The position numbers were made by a program, and so were the translations under genes. The notes below the pieces were generated by a model. The model made no database searches, was not told the DNA's origin, and was given only the letters and a program-made list of their open reading frames with translations. From Silvania hatchlandensis (GTDB taxonomy: Bacteria; Pseudomonadota; Gammaproteobacteria; Enterobacterales; Enterobacteriaceae): a stretch of 64,000 bases of DNA. The number at the start of each line of letters is the position of its first letter. The stretch's first letter is position 1. The DNA is taken from assembly GCF_025564065.1 (NCBI RefSeq), contig NZ_JAMGZK010000043.1:95292-159291 (forward strand), read 5' to 3'. Positions 36,751 to 47,201 of this stretch are shown one piece after another.

Positions 36751-38511
36751 TTGACCATTACGAAACTTGCATGGCGTGACCTGGTTCCGGATACAGATAG
36801 CTATCAGGAACTGTTTGCACAGCCAGATCTCGCGAAAGAATCCGAATACTTACTCAGCGATACACAGCCGCGTTTGCATTACGCGATGGAGCAGGTATTA
36901 AGTCCATGGGCAACTTCACCTTTTATGTTGCTGAAAGCGCCAGACGAAGCGGAGTATCTGAGTCTTCTGGCAGATGCCATTCGGCAGTTGCAGCCAGACG
37001 CTCAGGCAGTCTTTGGTGGTGAATATGCGATCAACGGACGCACTGTCACCTTTGAACCCGCCACCCTTGCCGACGGACGTTTTGCGGTAACCGGTAGCGT
37101 CGTCTCGGCTGGTTGGGCAGAAGCCGAACAGCTGTTCGGGTGCCTGCGCCAGTTTAACGGTGAGTTAACCCTGGATCCTGGCCTTATCCATCAGGCGAAC
37201 GGCGGTGTGTTAATCGTGTCTCTGCGCACCCTGCTTGCTCAGCCTTTGTTGTGGATGCGTCTGAAGAATTGCGTAAACCAGCAGCGCTTTGACTGGGTCG
37301 CGTTTGACGAGTCGCGTCCGCTCCCGATCGCGGTGCCGTCTATGCCGCTGTCACTGAAAGTGGTACTGATCGGCGATCGTGAAGCGCTGGCTGATTTCCA
37401 GGAGATGGAGCCAGAGCTATCCGCTCAGGTGGTTTACAGCGAATTTGAAGACAGCGTACAGATTGCTGATGCCGACGATATGCTGCAGTGGATGCAGTGG
37501 GTCAACGCCGTCAGCGAACGTGCTGAGCTCCCCTCACCTGCTGGCGATGCCTGGCCGGCTCTGATCCGTGAAGCGGTTCGCTACACCGGCGACCAGGAAA
37601 CCTTGCCGCTGTGTCCGCTCTGGCTCGGCAAACAGCTGCGAGAAGTCGCCGCGCTGACCGAAGACAACATCTTTAGCGGCGAGCAGCTGGCACAGATGCT
37701 GGTTCAGCGTGAATGGCGTGAAGGTTACCTCGCCGACCGTATGCAGGACGAAATCCTGCTGGAGCAAATTCTGGTTGAAACCGAAGGCGAACGCGTCGGC
37801 CAGATTAACGCCCTGTCAGTGATTGAGTTTCCGGGTCATCCGCGCGCCTTTGGCGAGCCATCGCGAATCAGCTGCGTGGTGCATATCGGTGACGGCGAAT
37901 TTATTGATGTCGAGCGTAAAGCAGAGCTCGGCGGGAACATTCATGCCAAAGGCATGATGATCATGCAGGCTTACCTGATGGCGGAACTGCAGCTTGAGCA
38001 GCAGATCCCCTTCACTGCTTCGCTGACCTTTGAGCAGTCCTATAGCGAAGTCGATGGCGACAGTGCCTCGATGGCGGAGCTGTGTGCCGTGATCAGTGCG
38101 CTGGCTGACGTCCCCATCAACCAGAGTATTGCCATTACCGGTTCTGTCGATCAGTTTGGTCGTGCTCAGCCGGTAGGCGGTCTGAATGAAAAGATCGAAG
38201 GCTTTTTTAACGTTTGCCAGCAGCGTGGTCTGAACGGCAAACAGGGCGTGATTATTCCTGTCGCCAACGTGCGTCATCTCAGCCTTAGCCAGGCACTGCT
38301 GACCGCCGTCGAAGAGGAACAATTCAGCCTGTGGGCCATCGAAGAAATTGCTGACGCGCTACCCTTACTGACAAACCTGGAGTGGGATGTCGAAGGGCAG
38401 ACAACGTTGATGCACACGATTCAGGAACGCATTGCTCAGGCAACGCAGCAGGATGCACGCCACCGTTATCCCTGGCCGTTACGCTGGTTGAACTGGTTCA
38501 GTCCTAACTGA
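36751..38511 (+). CDS. ycbZ: YcbZ/LonH, Lon-like serine protease
   Basis: A 586-residue protein homologous along its length to E. coli YcbZ. It starts at TTG 36751 ([10 protein letters not shown]), as I recall for E. coli; no ATG fits better. The N-terminal part lacks a Walker A motif, so there is no ATPase. The C-terminal Lon protease domain has the catalytic Ser in GDSASMAEL and Lys in [10 protein letters not shown]. Role uncertain; it is linked to translation or ribosome quality. The stop lies inside the FadR site of fabA. Confidence 0.94.
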   Translation: MTITKLAWRDLVPDTDSYQELFAQPDLAKESEYLLSDTQPRLHYAMEQVLSPWATSPFMLLKAPDEAEYLSLLADAIRQLQPDAQAVFGGEYAINGRTVTFEPATLADGRFAVTGSVVSAGWAEAEQLFGCLRQFNGELTLDPGLIHQANGGVLIVSLRTLLAQPLLWMRLKNCVNQQRFDWVAFDESRPLPIAVPSMPLSLKVVLIGDREALADFQEMEPELSAQVVYSEFEDSVQIADADDMLQWMQWVNAVSERAELPSPAGDAWPALIREAVRYTGDQETLPLCPLWLGKQLREVAALTEDNIFSGEQLAQMLVQREWREGYLADRMQDEILLEQILVETEGERVGQINALSVIEFPGHPRAFGEPSRISCVVHIGDGEFIDVERKAELGGNIHAKGMMIMQAYLMAELQLEQQIPFTASLTFEQSYSEVDGDSASMAELCAVISALADVPINQSIAITGSVDQFGRAQPVGGLNEKIEGFFNVCQQRGLNGKQGVIIPVANVRHLSLSQALLTAVEEEQFSLWAIEEIADALPLLTNLEWDVEGQTTLMHTIQERIAQATQQDARHRYPWPLRWLNWFSPN

Positions 38512-38541
38512 TCGGACTTGTTCAGCGTACACGTGTTAGCT
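38506..38541 (+). promoter_or_regulatory. FadR and FabR sites of the fabA promoter
   Basis: AACTGATCGGACTTGTT (38506-38522) fits the FadR box, which activates fabA, and AGCGTACACGTGTTAGCT (38524-38541) fits the FabR palindrome, which represses it. Both match E. coli fabA closely; the FadR box begins within the last codons of ycbZ. Confidence 0.85.
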
Positions 38542-38579
38542 ATCCTGCGTCCTTCACTAAAATAAGGCTTACTGAGAAC

Positions 38580-39098
38580 ATGGTAGATAAACGCGAATCC
38601 TATACTAAAGAAGATCTTCTTGCCTCTGGTCGCGGTGAACTGTTTGGCGCTAAAGGCCCACAGTTACCGGCCCCGAACATGCTGATGATGGACCGTGTCG
38701 TTAAGATGACGGAAACCGGCGGCAACTTCGATAAGGGTTACGTAGAAGCAGAACTCGATATCAACCCGGACCAGTGGTTCTTTGGTTGCCATTTCATTGG
38801 CGATCCGGTGATGCCAGGCTGCCTGGGTCTGGACGCAATGTGGCAACTGGTTGGTTTCTACCTCGGCTGGCTGGGCGGTGAAGGTAAAGGCCGTGCGCTG
38901 GGCGTGGGTGAAGTGAAATTCACCGGTCAGGTTCTGCCAACCGCTAAAAAAGTTACCTACCGTATTCACTTCAAACGTATTGTTAACCGTCGCCTGATCA
39001 TGGGTCTGGCGGATGGCGAAGTGCTGGTCGACGGGCGTCTGATCTACTCCGCAACCGACCTGAAAGTCGGTCTGTTCCAGGATACGTCTGCATTCTGA
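38580..39098 (+). CDS. fabA: FabA, 3-hydroxydecanoyl-ACP dehydratase/isomerase
   Basis: A 172-residue hot-dog enzyme that dehydrates 3-hydroxydecanoyl-ACP and isomerises trans-2 to cis-3-decenoyl-ACP, the branch point to unsaturated fatty acids. The active-site His lies in [24 protein letters not shown] and the catalytic Asp in CLGLD. FadR and FabR sites lie in the promoter and a strong terminator follows. Confidence 0.97.
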   Translation: MVDKRESYTKEDLLASGRGELFGAKGPQLPAPNMLMMDRVVKMTETGGNFDKGYVEAELDINPDQWFFGCHFIGDPVMPGCLGLDAMWQLVGFYLGWLGGEGKGRALGVGEVKFTGQVLPTAKKVTYRIHFKRIVNRRLIMGLADGEVLVDGRLIYSATDLKVGLFQDTSAF

Positions 39099-39127
39099 TG
39101 TTTGCTTTTACACAAGCATAAAACAGC

Positions 39128-39159
39128 GAAACCTCCGCACTGCGGAGGTTTCTTTTTTT
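39128..39159 (+). terminator. fabA terminator
   Basis: GAAACCTCCGC and GCGGAGGTTTC form an 11-bp stem with loop ACT, followed by seven T. Confidence 0.95.
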
Positions 39160-39171
39160 AAAGAGACGCTA

Positions 39172-39339
39172 TCAAGCAATTACTGCCCTGTCTCCGATGG
39201 CTTCTCGCCAGCCCCCTAACCAGTATGACCTTTGATTCAAGGTCTGATAGGGACACATTTCTTTAGAACGTCCGGCGATGCCAGCTTGATAACCACGTTG
39301 ATGAGCCCTTTCCAGGCGATCTCGTTTCTGTCTCTTCAT
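39172..39339 (-). CDS. rmf: Ribosome modulation factor
   Basis: A 55-residue basic protein: starts MKRQKRDRLERAHQRGYQAG, contains the GRSKEMCPYQ segment and ends GDRAVIA. The length and nearly the whole sequence match E. coli Rmf. It dimerises 70S ribosomes into 100S particles in stationary phase and its synthesis rises with ppGpp. It lies between fabA and pqiC as in E. coli. The roughly 200 bp upstream (39340-39536) are AT-rich and hold its promoter; nothing else is visible there. Confidence 0.95.
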   Translation of the reverse strand: MKRQKRDRLERAHQRGYQAGIAGRSKEMCPYQTLNQRSYWLGGWREAIGDRAVIA

Positions 39340-39536
39340 GCCTCGTTTCCCTCATTCTTTGATCTGGTGGAAAAGAAAACAATGATTACAAATCATGCAA
39401 TCACAGATAACGAATACCCTGAATTCCGCTTATCGTCAATGTAGAAAATTCATACCAGCGTCATATTTGTGAGCTACGCAGAAGTTCATTTGTACAAAAA
39501 TTGTGACGCGGCACAAGTAACGACCTGACCGCAAAC

Positions 39537-39574
39537 CAAAAAAAAGCCGCAATTAGCATGACGCAAATTGCGGC
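39537..39574 (-). terminator. Terminator of the uup-pqiABC operon
   Basis: GCCGCAATT and AATTGCGGC form a 9-bp stem; leftward it is followed by a run of U (nine A on the plus strand), 20 bases after the pqiC stop. Confidence 0.92.
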
Positions 39575-39593
39575 CTGACAAGATGAATTTTAC

Positions 39594-40160
39594 TTATGGC
39601 AGTCGGGAAATCTCTCTGGCAATGCTGGTGGACTCCTGAGCCCACCCCTGCGCCAGCACCTTCACCATTTCATCATAGCCATCGTTTTTCTGCTTCATCT
39701 CCAGATGGAAAGGCCGTTTCATCAGCTGGCCCTGATGGTTCAGCAGCCACTCGCCGCTGACCACCACGCTGCCATCATAGCGTCCATGGAAGCCGGTCAC
39801 ATTGACGCTCAGGGTATCCTGGTCGCTGCCCAGCGGCTGCGACGCAACCACCCATCCCGGAAGCTGGCTGCTGAGATTAGCCACCAGCGTGTTGCGCAGC
39901 TGCTGATCCAGCGGGCTGGCCCACAGGTTGTTACTGGCGATGACATACTGCACATCACTGGTTTGATACACCACTCCATTGCCCGCCAGATAATCAGGCA
40001 CTGCCACCTGTTCAACCCACAGCAGACGGCTCCCCTGGCTGGCCGTACTTTTACCGCCCGCCTGCGTTGCCACCGGCAGCTGATAATAGCTTTTGTTATC
40101 TGCGCCAGAGCTACAGGCGGTCAGAACCACTGCGGCAGCGATCGTTAACCATTTTTTCAT
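39594..40160 (-). CDS. pqiC: PqiC, outer-membrane lipoprotein of the Pqi lipid transport system
   Basis: A 188-residue ABC-type-transport-auxiliary lipoprotein (DUF330/YmbA). Signal peptide with lipobox LTACSS (Cys16) and Ser at +2, directing it to the outer membrane. It docks the PqiB needle. The start overlaps the pqiB stop by one base. Confidence 0.95.
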   Translation of the reverse strand: MKKWLTIAAAVVLTACSSGADNKSYYQLPVATQAGGKSTASQGSRLLWVEQVAVPDYLAGNGVVYQTSDVQYVIASNNLWASPLDQQLRNTLVANLSSQLPGWVVASQPLGSDQDTLSVNVTGFHGRYDGSVVVSGEWLLNHQGQLMKRPFHLEMKQKNDGYDEMVKVLAQGWAQESTSIAREISRLP

Positions 40161-41797
40161 TATTTAGCCCCCTTCGGCTCAGGGTCCTTTTTGTCTTTCG
40201 CTTCGAATACCAGCGCATTGCTCTTGGTGTTCAGAGTTTTCAGCACCGGCTGCAGTTCACGCAGAACCTGATCCAGACGCTGCATATCCGCCACCATCTT
40301 GTTGTACGCGGCAGAGCCTGGCTGGAAGCCCTGCATACTACGATTCAGCTCACGCAGCGTTTTCTGCATGTCCTCTGGCAGCTTCTGCATCGACTGGTTG
40401 GCGGTGATCTTGTTCAGGTTATCCAGTGTCGTCTGCAGACGGCGCATCGTCGCCTGGCTTTCGTTGAGCGTATGGGTCGCCTGTTCAATCATCGGGTTCA
40501 GCGGCAGGCCGTTGATCTTATCCAGGGTTTCCATCAGCCGCTGTTGGATTTGCGCCAGACCGCTGCTCACCGTTGGGATGATTTTATAGCCACCAAATTC
40601 GCGCAGCTGTTTCACCGGCGGTTCTTTCGGGAAGAAGTCCATATCCACATACAGCGCCCCGGTCACCAGGTTACCGGTTTTGAGCGATCCGCGCAGGCCG
40701 CGCTTCATCAGTCCGTCGAGATGCTGGGCAATGTCCGGCGTATCGCCAACCTGATTTATCAGACGCTCAGGTTCGATACGGATAAGCACCGGGATACGGT
40801 AATCGTCATCCAGCACCTGACGCATGCCCGGCGCGAAGAACGGTACTTTGCCAACGGTCCCAAGGCGAATGCCGCGGAATTCCACCGGCGCCCCCGGCTG
40901 TAGGCCGCGGACAGAATCTTTAAAGAACATCAGGTAGTCGATATGGTCGGTGTAGAGCGAATCCTGGATACTCTTCTGGTCGTCATACAGGCGGAACGCA
41001 GTCTTCTGCGCCACAGGCTGCCCCAGATCCATCCCTTCCGGAACGTCGAAGCTGACACCCCCGCCGAACAGCGTGGAAAGTGACCCCATCTCGACGCGCA
41101 TCCCCGCAGAGGTTAAGTCAACGGCGATGCCGCTGTCTTTCCAGAAGCGAACGTTGCCAGTCACCAGACGATCGTTAGGCGCGTTGATAAACAGTTGGTA
41201 GCTGATGGCGCGTTTTTGCGTATCGAAGGTGCTGGTTTCCACTGAGCCGACGCGATAGCCACGGAACAGTACCGGGTCACCCGGGCTTAACTGACCGGCT
41301 TTTTTACTGTCGAGGATCACGCGGATCCCCTTTGCATCCGGCGGTGCCAGCGGCGGTGAGTCCAGCAGCTGATATTGCCCCGGCTGACTGCCTTTTGCCC
41401 CCGGCTGCAACTCGATATAGGCCCCGGAAAGCAGCGTCCCCAGTCCGCTTATCCCTTCACGCCCCACCTGCGGTTTGACCACCCAGAAGACGGAATCGCC
41501 GTGCAGGAGTTTTTCCATCCCGGCGTTCAGACGGGCTTTGATTTCTACATGCGTCAGATCGTCGGTCAGGGTCGCACTCTCTACCACACCCACATCCACA
41601 CTGCGGCTCTTGATGGTCGTTTTGCCCCCTTCAATCCCCTCGGCGTTGGTGGTGATCAGCGTCACTTCCGGCCCCTGATGGCTGTAGTGATAAAACAGGA
41701 TCCATGCACCGATCAGCGCGGTCACGATGGGGAAGATCCACACCGGCGACCAGTTTTTGACCTTCTGCACTTTCGCCTCTCCACTCTTATTTTCCAT
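40160..41797 (-). CDS. pqiB: PqiB, periplasm-spanning MCE protein
   Basis: A 545-residue protein with an N-terminal anchor (WSPVWIFPIVTALIGAWILFYHY) and three MCE domains (about 45-140, 160-250, 280-390), then a long helical C-terminus (about 400-530) that forms the needle in E. coli PqiB. It moves lipids between inner and outer membranes. Start at MENKSGEAK (41797), overlapping pqiA by 11 bases; the in-frame ATG at 41857 lies deep in pqiA. Confidence 0.95.
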   Translation of the reverse strand: MENKSGEAKVQKVKNWSPVWIFPIVTALIGAWILFYHYSHQGPEVTLITTNAEGIEGGKTTIKSRSVDVGVVESATLTDDLTHVEIKARLNAGMEKLLHGDSVFWVVKPQVGREGISGLGTLLSGAYIELQPGAKGSQPGQYQLLDSPPLAPPDAKGIRVILDSKKAGQLSPGDPVLFRGYRVGSVETSTFDTQKRAISYQLFINAPNDRLVTGNVRFWKDSGIAVDLTSAGMRVEMGSLSTLFGGGVSFDVPEGMDLGQPVAQKTAFRLYDDQKSIQDSLYTDHIDYLMFFKDSVRGLQPGAPVEFRGIRLGTVGKVPFFAPGMRQVLDDDYRIPVLIRIEPERLINQVGDTPDIAQHLDGLMKRGLRGSLKTGNLVTGALYVDMDFFPKEPPVKQLREFGGYKIIPTVSSGLAQIQQRLMETLDKINGLPLNPMIEQATHTLNESQATMRRLQTTLDNLNKITANQSMQKLPEDMQKTLRELNRSMQGFQPGSAAYNKMVADMQRLDQVLRELQPVLKTLNTKSNALVFEAKDKKDPEPKGAK

Positions 41798-43055
41798 GCT
41801 TATACTCTTCCTCATGGCTCGACTCGGGCTCACGATCCCACGATAAACGTGGATCAAAGGTCATGGCCGCAAACATTGTCATAACAACGACCAACGCAAA
41901 CATCACCGCTCCGATGGCGGGATAAATACTCATTAAGCCGCCCATGCGCACCAGCGCAGAGAGGACCGCAATCACAAACACGTCAATCATTGACCAGCGT
42001 CCGACAAACTCAACCACTTCATAAATCAGATGCATACGCTCGCTGTCGCGCTTGCCGTGCCCTTTGGCATCCCAACACAGCCAGGCAATAGCGATCATTT
42101 TGAGCGTGGGTACCATGATACTGGCGATAAAAATCACCAGCGCCACCGGATAAGATCCTTCTCCCCAGAGCAGGACGACCCCGGCCATTATCGTCGACGG
42201 CATTTTGTCGCCCAGCAAATCAGTGATCATGATCGGCAGGATATTGGCGGGAAGGTAGAGAATGATGGAGGTAATCAGCAGCGCCATGGTCCACTGCACG
42301 CTGTTTTTGCGCCGCACGTGCCCTTTGGTCTCGCAGCGCGGGCAAACCTCCTGGTCGGCCGGAAGAATGGCCGTACAGCAGGAGCACAGACGCAGATTCT
42401 GGTTTATCCCCGGCACGCCCGCCTTAAGGGGCTGCGCCAGCGCAGGCGCGGGAGCGATATCGTCCCATGCCCAGCGGCGATCCACACACTGAAAAGCGCG
42501 TAATTGCAGGACGCAGTATAGACACCAGGGGATAAAGCTGCTGCCTACACCGACATCGCCGTAGGCCATCAGCTTCACAAAGCTCACCAGAATCCCGGCC
42601 AGAAAGATCTCCGCCATTCCCCAGCTTTTCAGCTGGAACAGGATCCGCGCCAGTCTGATTTTCATCGCCACGGGCATTTGCACGCGGTTCACCAGCAGCA
42701 AAATCACCAGCAGGCAGAACGCCGGGACAATCTGGACGAAAAGCAGGAAGAAAGTGCCGAGGCTGGCGTAATCTTCCGAGAACATCACGCCGGGTATCTC
42801 CAGCAAATTCACTTCGCTGGTGATACCGCCTACCTTCATATAGATAAAGGGAAAAAGATTGGAGAGCAGAAGCATGAACAGCGCGGCAATAGCATAAGCA
42901 GTAGGACGCTGCCGCGGCGCATCCCACTCAGTTGTCAGCGTTGCCCCGCATCGCGGGCATGCCGCTTTGTGTCCATGCTCGAGCGCGGGTAGCGCCACGA
43001 GCATGTCGCACTGTGAGCATAAAATATGCCTGTCGGCATGGTGATGTTCACACAT
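41787..43055 (-). CDS. pqiA: PqiA, inner-membrane component of the Pqi system
   Basis: A 422-residue protein with two PqiA domains, each opened by a zinc-ribbon-like Cys set (ILCSQCDMLV...ACPRCG and LCSCCTAIL...VCPRC) and four membrane helices. Start at MCEHHHADRH with GGAG upstream; an ATG at 43073 overlaps the uup stop region. It follows uup by 18 bases. In E. coli the operon responds to paraquat through SoxS. Confidence 0.95.
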   Translation of the reverse strand: MCEHHHADRHILCSQCDMLVALPALEHGHKAACPRCGATLTTEWDAPRQRPTAYAIAALFMLLLSNLFPFIYMKVGGITSEVNLLEIPGVMFSEDYASLGTFFLLFVQIVPAFCLLVILLLVNRVQMPVAMKIRLARILFQLKSWGMAEIFLAGILVSFVKLMAYGDVGVGSSFIPWCLYCVLQLRAFQCVDRRWAWDDIAPAPALAQPLKAGVPGINQNLRLCSCCTAILPADQEVCPRCETKGHVRRKNSVQWTMALLITSIILYLPANILPIMITDLLGDKMPSTIMAGVVLLWGEGSYPVALVIFIASIMVPTLKMIAIAWLCWDAKGHGKRDSERMHLIYEVVEFVGRWSMIDVFVIAVLSALVRMGGLMSIYPAIGAVMFALVVVMTMFAAMTFDPRLSWDREPESSHEEEYKHGK

Positions 43056-43073
43056 ACTGGCTCCATGTTTCAC

Positions 43074-44981
43074 TTATGCGCCGTTTTTCAGAGCCTCAAG
43101 ATACTCCCAGCGTTCAAATGCTTCTTCCAACGCCTTTTCAGCCTGCGCCATATCCGCCAGGACTTTTTGAGTATAGTCATGCGACTGGGTAAAGAATGAT
43201 GCGTCGGCAACTTGAGCCTGCAAACTTTCGAGGTTAGCTTCGAGCTCTTCGAGACGCTGCGGCAGACTTTCCAGTTCGCGCTGTAGGTTATAGCTTAGTT
43301 TGCTACTGCTACGTTTGACAGTTTCTGCTTTCGTAACAGCCACTTCTGCTTCTGCTCTGGCTTTTGACTGTTTTGTAGCCAGATACTGAGCCTGCTGTCC
43401 ACGCGCATCGTGATAGCCGCCAACGTACTGACTAATGCGACCCTCCCCTTCGAAGATCCAGCATTCGGTCACGGTATTGTCGACAAACTGACGGTCGTGG
43501 CTCACCAGCATCACGGTTCCCTGATAACTATCAATCAGTTCCTCAAGAAGTTCCAGCGTTTCAACATCAAGATCGTTTGTCGGTTCATCAAGAATCAACA
43601 GGTTGCTCGGTTTCAGGAACAAACGCGCCAGCAACAGACGGTTACGTTCCCCACCGGAGAGGGCACGAACCGGGGTCATCGCGCGTTTTGGATGGAACAG
43701 GAAGTCCTGCAGATAGCCCAGTACATGGCGCGGCTTACCGTTCACCAGCACTTCCTGTTTACCTTCGGCAAGGTTATCCATCACCGTTCTGTCAGGATCG
43801 AGCTCGGCGCGGTGCTGGTCGAAGTAGGCCACTTCGAGTTTGGTACCACAATGGACGCGGCCGCTGTCGGCCTGCAGCTGGCTCAGCATCAGCTTCAGCA
43901 GCGTGGTTTTGCCACAGCCGTTCGGGCCGATGAGCGCAATTTTGTCGCCGCGCTGAACCTGAGCAGAAAAATCTTTCACCAGTACTTTGCCATCAACCTG
44001 GTAATCAACGTTCTCCATCTCGAAGACAATCTTGCCGGAGCGAGAGGCTTCTTCCACCTGCATTTTCGCGGTGCCCATCACTTCACGACGCTCGCTGCGC
44101 TCATTACGCATTGCTTTCAACGCACGCACGCGGCCTTCGTTACGGGTACGGCGCGCTTTGATGCCCTGACGGATCCACACTTCTTCCTGCGCCAGCTTGC
44201 GGTCAAACTCGGCATTTTGCAGCTCTTCCACGCGCAGATTTTCTTCTTTCTCAAGCAGATAAGTGTCGTAGTCGCCCGGATAGGTCACCAGCTTGCCGCG
44301 GTCGAGATCGACGATACGGGTTGCCATATTGCGAATGAATGAACGGTCATGCGAAATAAATATCAGCGTGCCGTTAAAGGTTTTCAGGAACCCTTCCAGC
44401 CAGTCGATCGCTTCAATGTCCAGGTGGTTAGTCGGTTCGTCAAGAAGCAGTACTTTTGGACCACTGACCAGCGCACGCCCCAGCGCAGCTTTACGCAGCC
44501 AGCCGCCAGAGAGTGATGCCAGTTCGGTGTCCGCTTCCAGACCTAACTGCTCCAGAACTTCCGTAATGCGACTTTCAAGCTGCCAGAGACCATGATGATC
44601 GAGCAGGTCCTGAAGACGCGCCATTTCATTGAGGTTTTTTTCGCTCGGGTCGGTCATCACCAGATGGGAAATCTCGTGATAGCCCTTCAGGTATTCGGCC
44701 TGCTCAGAGATCCCTTCGGCAACAAAATCATACACGCTGCCCGCGACGTTACGCGGCGGATCCTGCTGCAGACGAGAAACGATCAGGTCTTGCTCGTAAA
44801 CAATACGTCCGTCATCCAGACCCTGTTCGCGATTAAGGATCTTCATCAGCGTGGATTTGCCCGCGCCGTTACGACCCACCAGACAAACACGTTCGTTATC
44901 TTCGATGTGGAGTTCAGTATTATCGAGCAGCGGGGCGTCACTGAACGACAACCACGCACCATGCATACTAATTAATGACAT
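43074..44981 (-). CDS. uup: Uup, ABC-F ATPase
   Basis: A 635-residue soluble ABC-F protein: two nucleotide-binding domains (Walker A GRNGAGKSTLMK and GPNGCGKTTLLK; signature LSGGWLRKAALGRAL and LSGGERNRLLLARL; Walker B LLLDEPTNHLD and LILDEPTNDLD) joined by the P-site linker, with a C-terminal coiled coil (about 560-630) that binds DNA in E. coli. It acts on ribosomes and affects transposon excision. It heads the uup-pqiABC operon and lies 12 bases after rlmL. Confidence 0.96.
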   Translation of the reverse strand: MSLISMHGAWLSFSDAPLLDNTELHIEDNERVCLVGRNGAGKSTLMKILNREQGLDDGRIVYEQDLIVSRLQQDPPRNVAGSVYDFVAEGISEQAEYLKGYHEISHLVMTDPSEKNLNEMARLQDLLDHHGLWQLESRITEVLEQLGLEADTELASLSGGWLRKAALGRALVSGPKVLLLDEPTNHLDIEAIDWLEGFLKTFNGTLIFISHDRSFIRNMATRIVDLDRGKLVTYPGDYDTYLLEKEENLRVEELQNAEFDRKLAQEEVWIRQGIKARRTRNEGRVRALKAMRNERSERREVMGTAKMQVEEASRSGKIVFEMENVDYQVDGKVLVKDFSAQVQRGDKIALIGPNGCGKTTLLKLMLSQLQADSGRVHCGTKLEVAYFDQHRAELDPDRTVMDNLAEGKQEVLVNGKPRHVLGYLQDFLFHPKRAMTPVRALSGGERNRLLLARLFLKPSNLLILDEPTNDLDVETLELLEELIDSYQGTVMLVSHDRQFVDNTVTECWIFEGEGRISQYVGGYHDARGQQAQYLATKQSKARAEAEVAVTKAETVKRSSSKLSYNLQRELESLPQRLEELEANLESLQAQVADASFFTQSHDYTQKVLADMAQAEKALEEAFERWEYLEALKNGA

Positions 44982-44993
44982 TTACTTTTCCTT

Positions 44994-47102
44994 TCAGGCG
45001 GCGGTGATGAGCCAGCAGTTGTGGATCTGACGGTTACGGGCAAAGTCCTGGGATAACGTTTTTTGACTGATTTCTTGTGCTTTCAGCCCCAGTTCTGCCA
45101 GTCCCTCATGATCCATGCGGAAGCCGCGCTTGTTGTTCGAGAACATGATCGTGCCGCCTTTACGCAGCATACGTTTAAGATCTTTCATCAGCGCCAGGTG
45201 GTCACGCTGGACGTCAAATGACTCTTCCATGCGCTTAGAGTTGGAGAAGGTCGGCGGATCGATAAAGATCAGGTCGAACTGCTCGTCAGACTCACGCAAC
45301 CAGCCCAGCACGTCTGCCTGCAGCAGGCGATGCGCCTTCCCGGTCAGCCCGTTAAGGCGCAGGTTGCGCTCTGCCCACTCCAGATAGGTACGGGACATAT
45401 CCACGGTAGTGGTGGTACGCGCCCCGCCCAGACCCGCGTGAACGCTGGCGCTGCCGGTATAAGCAAAGAGGTTGAGGAAGTCTTTGCCTTTGCTCATCTG
45501 CCCCAGCATGCGGCGCGCGATGCGGTGATCAAGGAACAGGCCGGTATCGAGATAGTCCGTCAGGTTGACCCACAGGCGTGCGTTGTATTCGCCCACTTCG
45601 ATAAACTCGCCCTTGCTGTTCATTTTCTCGTACTGATTTTTGCCCTTCTGACGCTCACGGGTTTTCAGGATCAGCTTGTTCGGGGCAATATTCAGCACGC
45701 CAATGGTGGCAGCGATGATGTCGAGCATACGCTGACGCGCTTTTTGCGGATCGACGGTTTTTGGCGGGGCATATTCCTGCACCACCACCCATTCGCCGTA
45801 GCGGTCGACCGCCACGTTGTACTCCGGCAGGTCGGCGTCATAGATGCGATAGCATTCAAGCTTCTCCTGCTTCGCCCACTTTTCGTATTTCTTCAGATTC
45901 TTGCGCAGACGGTTGGCATAGTCTTCCGCCACGCTGGAAGGCTTGCTGTCGGCCTCTTTCTCGGTCAGATGGTAGTTCTTCTGCACGCAGTCCAGCGGGC
46001 CGTTCTTGGCTTTGAACTGGCGTTCGGCGCGCAGCTGCAGGCAGCTCAGCAGCTCAGGCGAGCCGCTGAATAGTGACAGGTTCCAGCCGCCAAAGTAATC
46101 TTTCATGGTGCGACCCAGCAGGCTGTGCAGGGCAATCAGCGCTGGTTCACTGTCCAGACGTTCGCCGTAAGGCGGGTTGCTGATCACCGTGCCATACGGG
46201 CCTTTTGGCAGCGGATTGGTGAGCTGTGCCACGTCTTTCACGTCGAAGGTCACCAAATCGCCAATGCCGGCGCGACGGGCGTTGCTGCGCGCGCGTTCAA
46301 TCACGCGGGCATCGCTATCGGAGCCGTAGAAGTGGGCTTCATAGGCTGCCAGCCCCTGACGCGCACGCGTCTGTGCTTCTGCCTTTACGTCCTGCCAGAC
46401 AGCTTCGTCGTGCAGTGCCCAGCCCTTAAAGCCCCACTGGCCACGATGCAGGGCCGGGGCGCGGTCGGTCGCTAACATCGCCGCTTCGATCAGCAGCGTA
46501 CCGGAACCGCACATCGGATCCAGCAACGGCGTACCCGGCTGCCAGCCGGAGCGCATTACAATGGCGGCGGCCAGGTTCTCTTTGATTGGCGCGATACCCG
46601 CGCGATCGCGGTAACCACGCTGGTGCAAGCCTTCGCCGCACAGATCCAACGCAATGCTGGCCGTCTCTTTGTTCAGACGCACGTTGATACGCAGATCCGG
46701 GTTTTCACGATCGACGTTCGGGCGTTCCAGGTTCTTACGGGTAAAGCTGTCGACGATGGCGTCTTTCACCTTCAGCGCGCCGTACTGGCTGTTGCGGATC
46801 TCATCGTTCAGGCCACTGAAGTGCACCGCAAAGGTGGCACCTGGCGCAAAAATCTCTGTCCAGTTGATTGTCTGCACGCCCAGGTAAAGATCGAGATCGC
46901 TATATACCTTGCACTCTCTCATCGGCAACATGATGCGTGAGGCCAGGCGACTCCACATCAGGCTCTGGTAAATAAGCCGTGTGTCGCCCTGAAAATGGAC
47001 CCCACCCTGAACCACCTGGCACTCTTGCGCGCCCAGGTTTTCCAGTTCAGTTTTTAACAGCTCTTCCAGCCCACGGGCCGTACTGGCAAACAGAGAATTC
47101 AT
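44994..47102 (-). CDS. rlmL: RlmL (RlmKL), bifunctional 23S rRNA methyltransferase
   Basis: A 702-residue fusion: N-terminal THUMP domain plus m2G2445 methyltransferase (Rlm[23 protein letters not shown]) and C-terminal m7G2069 methyltransferase (Rlm[30 protein letters not shown]). Start at [14 protein letters not shown], the E. coli start and length; an in-frame extension to 47186 overlaps the divergent ycbX leader. Directly upstream of uup. Confidence 0.96.
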   Translation of the reverse strand: MNSLFASTARGLEELLKTELENLGAQECQVVQGGVHFQGDTRLIYQSLMWSRLASRIMLPMRECKVYSDLDLYLGVQTINWTEIFAPGATFAVHFSGLNDEIRNSQYGALKVKDAIVDSFTRKNLERPNVDRENPDLRINVRLNKETASIALDLCGEGLHQRGYRDRAGIAPIKENLAAAIVMRSGWQPGTPLLDPMCGSGTLLIEAAMLATDRAPALHRGQWGFKGWALHDEAVWQDVKAEAQTRARQGLAAYEAHFYGSDSDARVIERARSNARRAGIGDLVTFDVKDVAQLTNPLPKGPYGTVISNPPYGERLDSEPALIALHSLLGRTMKDYFGGWNLSLFSGSPELLSCLQLRAERQFKAKNGPLDCVQKNYHLTEKEADSKPSSVAEDYANRLRKNLKKYEKWAKQEKLECYRIYDADLPEYNVAVDRYGEWVVVQEYAPPKTVDPQKARQRMLDIIAATIGVLNIAPNKLILKTRERQKGKNQYEKMNSKGEFIEVGEYNARLWVNLTDYLDTGLFLDHRIARRMLGQMSKGKDFLNLFAYTGSASVHAGLGGARTTTTVDMSRTYLEWAERNLRLNGLTGKAHRLLQADVLGWLRESDEQFDLIFIDPPTFSNSKRMEESFDVQRDHLALMKDLKRMLRKGGTIMFSNNKRGFRMDHEGLAELGLKAQEISQKTLSQDFARNRQIHNCWLITAA

Positions 47103-47201
47103 ATCGTCACTTATTACTCTAAGAAAATTGCTGCGCATTATAGCCAATCTGGGCTCTATGTCATAAAGTTGAAGGCTTATTTTCATTCGAGGGACTGTGC
47201 C

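Noticed and set aside
43410..44342. 310-codon plus-strand open frame
   Set aside because: Antisense to uup, without ribosome binding site or recognised domain.
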